Origin: Candidatus Sumerlaeota bacterium
GTDB taxonomy: Bacteria; Sumerlaeota; Sumerlaeia; MWCT01
Reading direction: 5' to 3'
DNA length: 19,730 nt
Assembly: GCA_026398545.1 (NCBI GenBank)
Contig: JAPLSR010000270.1
Span: 1 to 19,730, forward strand
A program made the translations under genes and the position numbers. Numbering within the stretch: position 1 is the stretch's first letter; every line of letters starts with the position of its first letter. Positions 14,655-19,730 of this stretch are shown here, in pieces. The notes beneath the pieces were generated by a model, which ran no database searches, was not told the DNA's origin, and saw only the letters and a list, made by a program, of their open reading frames with translations.

Positions 14655-16561
14655 CGCAGAGAGCCGACGTCTTGAGAAAGTCGCTTTTCTTGCTGAATCT
14701 CCTTTTTCTTTTCATTCTGCTGATTTCCCTCGGGCTGATACAGAAAGATGATAATGACATCTGGTGGCATCTCAAGACGGGGCAACTATTACTTGAGAAT
14801 CATGTTTTTCCACGAACAGATATTTATTCATACACTGCGGCAGGACATCCCTGGGTCCTTCATGAATGGCTGTCACAGGTCATATTTTACAAGGCATATG
14901 CACTCGGTGGAGAATCATTGCTGGCGCTTTTCCGCCCCATTTGCCTTATCCTTGTATTATTTCTTCTTATGGCAAATATCTTTCTGGATGAGAAGGGATT
15001 TGCATTACCGGAACTTCTTTTATTTATCTTTCTGACATATACTGGTGTCATGGCAACCTGGCCCCGCATCATTGTGCGTCCCCATTTACTGAGCATGGTT
15101 ATGGTGGTTTTGTTTTTTTATTGCCTGACCCGTTACCGGCTGAGACATGACAGGAGTTTATATTTCCTTCCGCCACTGCAGATGCTCTGGGTCAATCTTC
15201 ATGCCGCTGCGATTTTGGGGATATTGTTAGTAATTATGTTTTTTGCAGGGTGCTGGCTGGACACGGTGAAGGTGTCCGGTCAGAAAGTCGTGCGGCAACA
15301 ACCACCTCAAAACGATTCAGGCAAGATTTTTATAATAATGGTGCTTGTTTTCCTCGCAACATTCGCCAATCCCAACACGTATCATATCTTTGGCGAGCTG
15401 GAGGCAATGAAAAAGGAATATCTGGGAATCAAGGAGTGGCAGTCCACCTTATCAGTTTCACCCTTCATGATTCCCAATATGTTTTTCTATTGGATTTATC
15501 TGGTCCTCACAATTATTTTCGCGATTGCGTCTTTCAGGAAATTATCCTGGTCGGATATCATCATCTGCGCCTTCCTTGCCATTTTTTCCCTCAAATCCCT
15601 TCGTAATATTGAGATGTTTGTATTGGTCACCATCCCCATTGTCTACAGGTGTGGGAGGTGGATATTGCAGAATCTAAAAAGTCGCGTTTCTCACACAGCA
15701 GTTTATTATCTGGCTGGAGGTGGGCTTGCGGTTATTGTCTGTCTCACATCCATAAAAGTCACAACGCAGGGGTTGCATATTGATCGCGGCGGCAGAAATT
15801 TCCGCATGCATCTTGGCGTGGGATATTTCAAACCTGATGGGGCAATTGATTATATTCTAAAAAATCATATCAGGGGTAATATGTATAACTCATACGATAT
15901 TGGTGGCTATATCATCTGGCGTGGATATCCTGATTTGAAAGTCATAATGGACGGGCGAGCTGTTGTCTATGGTAAGGAGTTGCTCCGGAAAATTATGTAT
16001 CTTGACCCGGAGAAACTGGAGAACCTTGTCAGGGAGTATTCAATAGGGTATTTCATTCTGAAAAATTCCTCGGGGGAGGGGAATCTCCACGATTACCTGT
16101 ATCAGACAAAAAGATGGGCGCTTGTTTATTTTGATGATGAGGCGCTTGTTTATGTGAAGCGAGATGCGGCTTTTGAAAATTTAATCAGGCGTGATGAATT
16201 CAAATATCTGAACCCCATTCTCTTTGAAATTCCGAAGAGCTCTGGAGGCATGAAGTCTAATCCCGAATTGCTCCCGGAATATGTCCGAGAGGCTAAACAG
16301 GCGATAAGTCTTCATCCACAAGACCTGGCAGGATATGTCCTGACGGGTTATATTTATTTCAGGGCGGGGCAATTTGAAAAGTCCGTGACATATTATGAAA
16401 AGGCAATGAAGATAAAACCCGACCTGTTTGTTGATTATGCGCCCTTCGGATATTCATATATGATGCTGGGTGAAAAGAAAAAGGCTGGGAAACTGTTTAA
16501 GATGGCGCTCCGGCACAATCCTTCCGATGCCTTTGCCAGGAGGTGCCTCAATGGATTATGA
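14651..16561 (+). CDS. Multi-spanning membrane protein with C-terminal TPRs (GT-C-like)
   Basis: A 636-residue protein. Residues 12-33 are the first membrane helix, followed by DDNDIWWHLKTGQLLLENH...PRTDIYSYTAAGHPWVLHEWLSQ. This acidic, Trp/His-rich first external loop resembles that of GT-C type glycosyltransferases. About nine further hydrophobic segments run to about residue 375. A soluble domain follows with MYNSYDIGGYIIWRGYPDLK and IMDGRAVVYG. At least two TPR units end the protein (about 545-630, for example GYIYFRAGQFEKSVTYYEKAMKIKPD). I take it as an envelope glycan or lipid-linked sugar protein, but activity is not shown. The start overlaps the HEXXH gene stop (ATGA), with the ribosome-binding site GGTGGAG. 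Confidence 0.75.
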   Translation: MTQRADVLRKSLFLLNLLFLFILLISLGLIQKDDNDIWWHLKTGQLLLENHVFPRTDIYSYTAAGHPWVLHEWLSQVIFYKAYALGGESLLALFRPICLILVLFLLMANIFLDEKGFALPELLLFIFLTYTGVMATWPRIIVRPHLLSMVMVVLFFYCLTRYRLRHDRSLYFLPPLQMLWVNLHAAAILGILLVIMFFAGCWLDTVKVSGQKVVRQQPPQNDSGKIFIIMVLVFLATFANPNTYHIFGELEAMKKEYLGIKEWQSTLSVSPFMIPNMFFYWIYLVLTIIFAIASFRKLSWSDIIICAFLAIFSLKSLRNIEMFVLVTIPIVYRCGRWILQNLKSRVSHTAVYYLAGGGLAVIVCLTSIKVTTQGLHIDRGGRNFRMHLGVGYFKPDGAIDYILKNHIRGNMYNSYDIGGYIIWRGYPDLKVIMDGRAVVYGKELLRKIMYLDPEKLENLVREYSIGYFILKNSSGEGNLHDYLYQTKRWALVYFDDEALVYVKRDAAFENLIRRDEFKYLNPILFEIPKSSGGMKSNPELLPEYVREAKQAISLHPQDLAGYVLTGYIYFRAGQFEKSVTYYEKAMKIKPDLFVDYAPFGYSYMMLGEKKKAGKLFKMALRHNPSDAFARRCLNGL

Positions 16562-16641
16562 GCAGGATATTTATTTGTGCAAATGGATTGACACTGTGTA
16601 ACTCTTCCTTGAAGGTTATAAGCATTGAACGGGAGTAAGGT

Positions 16642-17337
16642 GTGTTGCAAAGAAAAAGTATTATTCCGATTTTTTCATACCTTTTTTTTATAAGCGTCCT
16701 TTCTGCTATGGCGGGCGGGGATAATTTCACAACTCCCACACAACATGTGACGATAAGAGACCTCTTTCCGCTGGAGAAAGGGTTTCGCTGGCGTTACATC
16801 CATGACACACGGGAAGGAACTTCCCATTATTCCAATGAGTATCTGGGCGTTGTGACAAAGGATGGGAAACCTTACAATCTTCTGGGGAATCCGTTCGGCG
16901 TCAGCTATTTTGAAATAACGCCTGATATTATATACCTCAGGGCTGTTGCCCCGGGTGAGGATATCGAAAATGCGCAGTTTTATAAGGGTGGTGAAATGGT
17001 GCGCCTTATGACCCCCCTGGAGAGCGGGCACCGGTGGGGTGGCAAAGCCTGGGTGGAAAAGGAGGGGCAACCCATCATCACGGCTTATGACACGGAAATT
17101 ATAGGCTGGCGTAAAGTTGAAGTCCCCGCAGGCGCCTATGACTGCCTTGTGACGAGTTCGACATTGAATACAATCTTTGTCCGCGAGAAGGGCAGGGTGG
17201 GCGTTGGTTCACTTGCCCAGGATATGATATGGTATAGTCCGGGCATTGGCATTGTGCGCCGATTGAAATACCTCCTTTATCCCAATCAGCCGCAGGAATT
17301 ACTGAGCGATGACAAACTTGAAGAATTCATTCATTGA
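16642..17337 (+). CDS. Secreted protein of unknown function
   Basis: A 231-residue protein with a signal peptide: basic MLQRK, a hydrophobic core to about residue 22, and a likely cleavage after LSAMA (signal peptidase I; no lipobox cysteine). The mature part opens LFPLEKGFRWRYIHD and later has KVEVPAGAYDCL and MIWYSPGIGIVRRL. I associate this pattern (aromatic-Pro-Leu-x2-Gly-x-x-Trp-x-Tyr at the front, Val-Pro-Ala-Gly and a Trp-Tyr-x-Pro-Gly-x-Gly block behind) with a group of beta-rich extracytoplasmic proteins of unknown function. The start is GTG at 16642, with GGGAG at 16631-16635. It follows the TPR protein by 80 bases and ends 9 bases from the convergent GNAT gene. Confidence 0.7.
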   Translation: MLQRKSIIPIFSYLFFISVLSAMAGGDNFTTPTQHVTIRDLFPLEKGFRWRYIHDTREGTSHYSNEYLGVVTKDGKPYNLLGNPFGVSYFEITPDIIYLRAVAPGEDIENAQFYKGGEMVRLMTPLESGHRWGGKAWVEKEGQPIITAYDTEIIGWRKVEVPAGAYDCLVTSSTLNTIFVREKGRVGVGSLAQDMIWYSPGIGIVRRLKYLLYPNQPQELLSDDKLEEFIH

Positions 17338-17346
17338 TAAATAACC

Positions 17347-17787
17347 TCAGGATTTACCTTCAGGCGTGAGCGGCAGGACGAGCTCAAAAGCGTCGCTGCC
17401 ATCGGGATAATAACCATAAAGGATGTGGCGGATTTCGAATCCAAGGCTTTTATGCAGGCGAAGCGATGGAATGTTGTCTAAGGCTATCTGGCTGACTGCC
17501 TTGCTAACGCCGAGGGCGCGGAAGTTCTCCAGCATCTTTGAGAGTAACTGTCGTCCGAGTCCCTGTCTCCGATAATCCGGGTGGACGTCAACTGTTATGA
17601 TGTTTCCGTCTGATGAATCTCCCAAGCAAAAGGCAATGAGTTTTCCCCCCTTCCTCTTCCTGAGGAGTGTAGCGCCTTTTCGCCTGATGTAATTTGTCAT
17701 GTCTCGATAGGTGTAACAAATCGGCGGCTCAAAACAGAGTCCGTCGAGATGAACCAGTTCCATGATTTCTTTTTTTGTCAGTTTCAT
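17347..17787 (-). CDS. GNAT-family N-acetyltransferase (RimI-like)
   Basis: A 146-residue acetyl-CoA-dependent N-acetyltransferase. Motif A is clear: ITVDVHPDYRRQGLGRQLLSKML, with the acetyl-CoA loop R-R-x-G-L-G. It is followed by LDNIPSLRLHKSLGFEIRHILYGYYPDGSDAFEL, the motif-B helix and final strands typical of RimI-like members. The substrate could be a ribosomal protein N-terminus or a small metabolite. ATG 17787 is chosen because it forms an ATGA overlap with the flippase stop, implying translational coupling; a TTG at 17835 would extend the protein by 16 residues into the flippase gene. Coupling to a flippase suggests a glycan-precursor acetylation role, but this is inference. Confidence 0.88.
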   Translation of the reverse strand: MKLTKKEIMELVHLDGLCFEPPICYTYRDMTNYIRRKGATLLRKRKGGKLIAFCLGDSSDGNIITVDVHPDYRRQGLGRQLLSKMLENFRALGVSKAVSQIALDNIPSLRLHKSLGFEIRHILYGYYPDGSDAFELVLPLTPEGKS

Positions 17788-19076
17788 GAAGATTGAGAAG
17801 AGGCTTCCCGTCCGGTCTTTTTTTCTCTGTGGCAAAAGACAAATGTATAAATCCAGACGCCGGCAGTATTCACGGCATAACCGATGACCATGCCCCAGGC
17901 AACGCCGGAGAGGTCATTCCCGCTTGCGAAAAATCTGATAACCGAGTACAAGATGACAATGGCTGAAAGTAGAATAACAATAAAGTATTCAAATTGCCGC
18001 ATGATTGTTTGAAGAAAAAAACCGGGTCCCACGGAAAGGGCAAGCAATAAACCCGTCAGAAGTGAAATCCTCGCTGCTGTTATGCCGTAAGTGTATTTCG
18101 GCAGGAAGTGGATAATAAAGGGTGGAATGAGGAAATAAAGCGCCACGACGGCGCCAAGGGTTATGCAGAACGCCACGAGGGATGCCCTTGCGGCATATTT
18201 CAGGAGTGAGCGGGGGGATAGGGTAGCGCCGTAAACGTTTGCCATAACCGGCGCATATACCTGCCCCACTACCATTGGAAATAGATTGAGCATGCGGAGA
18301 AGGGCAATGCTGATTCCGTAATATCCCATGAGTGTGCTGCCGAGAAATGTGAGAATGAGCAGGCGGTCAAAGGAAAAGAGGATGAGTGCAATCGCCCCGA
18401 TTGTCATGAGGGGCAATCCGATTTTGACAAGATAAAGCGCCATGGCGCCATCAAACCGCACCCGGCTGTTGTCCCTTGCCCGCCATGCTGTGTATGCAAG
18501 ACCGAGACATGTTGTAAAGATTGCGCGCATACAAAATCCGTAAAACCCGTATCTCCAGATTAATAGAAGGCTGACCAGCATCCCAACGGCTATGATGAGC
18601 TGCAGATACCCCACTTCTTTGAAACGCTGGTTCACCTTTAATAGCGCGGAATAATACTGTGTGCCCAGATAGAGAAACGCTGAAATGGCAACACTGATGA
18701 CGCCAATTCTTACCTCGGTGCGCCAGAGGCGTCCGAACACCGTTGTGATTCCCAGAAGCAGAACCAAGCCGGTCAGTATGAGGAAGACGAGTGTGAATTT
18801 GCATGTCTCAGTCGCCCTTTGCGCCTGGTCATCCCTGTTCATCCCCCTGAAAAAAGGGATGGAACGCTCCAGACCGTTGACAAGCCCCAGATGAAAATAA
18901 ATGCCGTAATCAAGGATGAGGGTAAGGCTCGTCCAGATTCCGTAAACGGATGGTTCAACAAGTTTGAGGACGATAATGCCCTGCAACAGGGTGATGAAGC
19001 TTGCAATGAGGGTGGCGGAGGAGAAGTGAAAAATCTGCCCCAGAAGTTTTCGGGGGCTGTCATCCAGTCTTGCCAT
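17784..19076 (-). CDS. Wzx-type polysaccharide flippase
   Basis: A 430-residue inner-membrane protein with about 12 hydrophobic helices of the MOP/polysaccharide-transport superfamily, which moves lipid-linked glycan units across the membrane. The N-terminus LGQIFHFSSATLIASFITLLQGIIVLKLV.PSVYG is typical, with the family PxxYG turn after helix 1. LGLVNGLERSIPFFRG follows helix 2, as usual in this family. The start has the ribosome-binding site AGGGGAA and lies 8 bases after the glycosyltransferase stop. The GNAT gene overlaps its end. The three genes form a minus-strand operon for a surface polysaccharide. Which glycan is carried cannot be told. Confidence 0.88.
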   Translation of the reverse strand: MARLDDSPRKLLGQIFHFSSATLIASFITLLQGIIVLKLVEPSVYGIWTSLTLILDYGIYFHLGLVNGLERSIPFFRGMNRDDQAQRATETCKFTLVFLILTGLVLLLGITTVFGRLWRTEVRIGVISVAISAFLYLGTQYYSALLKVNQRFKEVGYLQLIIAVGMLVSLLLIWRYGFYGFCMRAIFTTCLGLAYTAWRARDNSRVRFDGAMALYLVKIGLPLMTIGAIALILFSFDRLLILTFLGSTLMGYYGISIALLRMLNLFPMVVGQVYAPVMANVYGATLSPRSLLKYAARASLVAFCITLGAVVALYFLIPPFIIHFLPKYTYGITAARISLLTGLLLALSVGPGFFLQTIMRQFEYFIVILLSAIVILYSVIRFFASGNDLSGVAWGMVIGYAVNTAGVWIYTFVFCHREKKTGREASSQSS

Positions 19077-19084
19077 GAATTCCC

Positions 19085-19730
19085 CTATCGAAAATAAAAA
19101 AATAGTTTTTTTCTTATAGTTCCTGGCAGATAATCGTGATATTTCCCCGCCAACCTGCCGATAAACTCAAGCCCTCTTGCATAAGGACTGGTCAGCATCC
19201 ATCCGACTTTTTGCCACACTCCGAGGTCGCGCTTTCTGGCGATGAAAAGTATGTCAAGGATGATACAGGCGCCCAACCAGTATATAAAAAGGCTGAGTGT
19301 CTGCTTTTCAAAGCGGCTGTGGAAATATGTGGAATCCGCATGAATCCGCATGATGCTGATTGAATGGGGAAAAAGGGGATGTGAGTGTTCAACCACAGCG
19401 GATGAGAGACGCGTCTTCCAGCCCGCTTTTTGAACATCATGATTCCAGAGATAATCCTCACCAAACGCTACATCCTGAAATGGTATTTTGCGGAATACAT
19501 CCATTCGGATAGCGCAACTGATGGTGTGGAAGTGACGAGGGTTCACAAGTATTCGCGCATCCCTTTCTCCTTTGATGCGCCAACCATTCATCAATCCTGA
19601 AGAGGAAAGAACGTCTCGCGCCATCACGGGGTCACAATCTGAACGGGGCATGATTGTTGCACAAACCCCTGCGCATCGCTCATCTCCTGCGAGTTCGTTC
19701 ATCATGGTCTTGAGGCAAAAACGGTCTCCG
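19085..19730 (-). CDS. Family 2 glycosyltransferase, C-terminal part (cut by the window end)
   Basis: The frame is open to the window edge; the residues before the first Met (GDRFCLKT) continue the same protein, so its start lies outside. The visible 215 residues hold the end of a GT-A fold: a substrate segment ending HFHTISCAIRMDVF, the catalytic-base block VAFGEDYLWNHDVQKAGW with an Asp after Glu, and VVEHSHP. A hydrophobic helix (LFIYWLGACIILDILFIA) then anchors it in the membrane. The nucleotide-sugar-binding N-terminus is missing from view. It lies 8 bases before the flippase in the same operon and probably builds the glycan that the flippase exports. Confidence 0.85.
   Translation of the reverse strand, partial: GDRFCLKTMMNELAGDERCAGVCATIMPRSDCDPVMARDVLSSSGLMNGWRIKGERDARILVNPRHFHTISCAIRMDVFRKIPFQDVAFGEDYLWNHDVQKAGWKTRLSSAVVEHSHPLFPHSISIMRIHADSTYFHSRFEKQTLSLFIYWLGACIILDILFIARKRDLGVWQKVGWMLTSPYARGLEFIGRLAGKYHDYLPGTIRKKLFFYFR

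Noticed and set aside
16588..16621. TTGACA followed by TTATAA upstream of the secreted protein
   Set aside because: The spacer is 22 bases, too long for a standard sigma70 promoter.
1..19730. CRISPR array, tRNA, rRNA, transposase or phage genes
   Set aside because: I looked for these on both strands and saw no regularly spaced repeat array, no cloverleaf-like tract and no matching protein.

Overview
The window looks like chromosomal DNA of a Gram-negative bacterium, probably an uncultured lineage. The evidence is a set of envelope-glycan membrane proteins (an O-antigen-ligase-like polymerase, a Wzx-type flippase, a family 2 glycosyltransferase), a DUF374 acyltransferase, TatA/TatC, a PilT retraction ATPase, and the MEP isoprenoid enzyme IspH. 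Base composition is moderate and even across the genes. I see no tRNA, rRNA, CRISPR array, transposase or phage gene, and I cannot name the phylum from sequence alone.

Layout. 1-248: non-coding, holding an inverted-repeat element with two copies of a small palindrome. 249-2038 (minus): a sugar-phosphate isomerase/epimerase-like TIM-barrel gene followed by a ROK-family sugar kinase. 2154-5003 (plus): a clear sigma70-type promoter, a stand-alone receiver-domain protein, and 35 bases later a large O-antigen-ligase-like protein with an unusual duplicated C-terminal domain. 4958-6869 (minus): HU, DUF374 acyltransferase and ThiD, with ThiD overlapping the ligase gene tail to tail. 7030-10979 (plus): a short leader-type ORF, an IspH-UbiA fusion, TatA, a TatC with an enlarged periplasmic loop, and a degenerate receiver/HATPase protein whose start overlaps the tatC stop. 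11026-12099 (minus): QueA. 12207-13810 (plus): PilT and a bifunctional-nuclease-family (DUF151) protein. 13811-14057: non-coding, with a second inverted-repeat element. 14058-17337 (plus): an HEXXH protein, a multi-spanning protein with C-terminal TPRs, and a secreted protein. 17347-19730 (minus): a family 2 glycosyltransferase cut by the window end, a Wzx-type flippase and a GNAT acetyltransferase.

Themes. Three separate blocks concern the envelope or surface glycans (2212-5003, 14058-16561, 17784-19730). Two small signalling proteins sit directly next to membrane machinery: a receiver protein before the ligase and a receiver/HATPase protein after TatC. The points I find most worth attention are the IspH-UbiA fusion with a degenerate first metal motif, the TatC loop insertion with its coupled regulator, the duplicated ligase domain, the HEXXH gene coupled to the membrane/TPR gene, and the composite intergenic repeats.

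No gene-free gap exceeds 300 bases. The largest are 1-248, 6870-7134 and 13811-14057, and each is described in the features.
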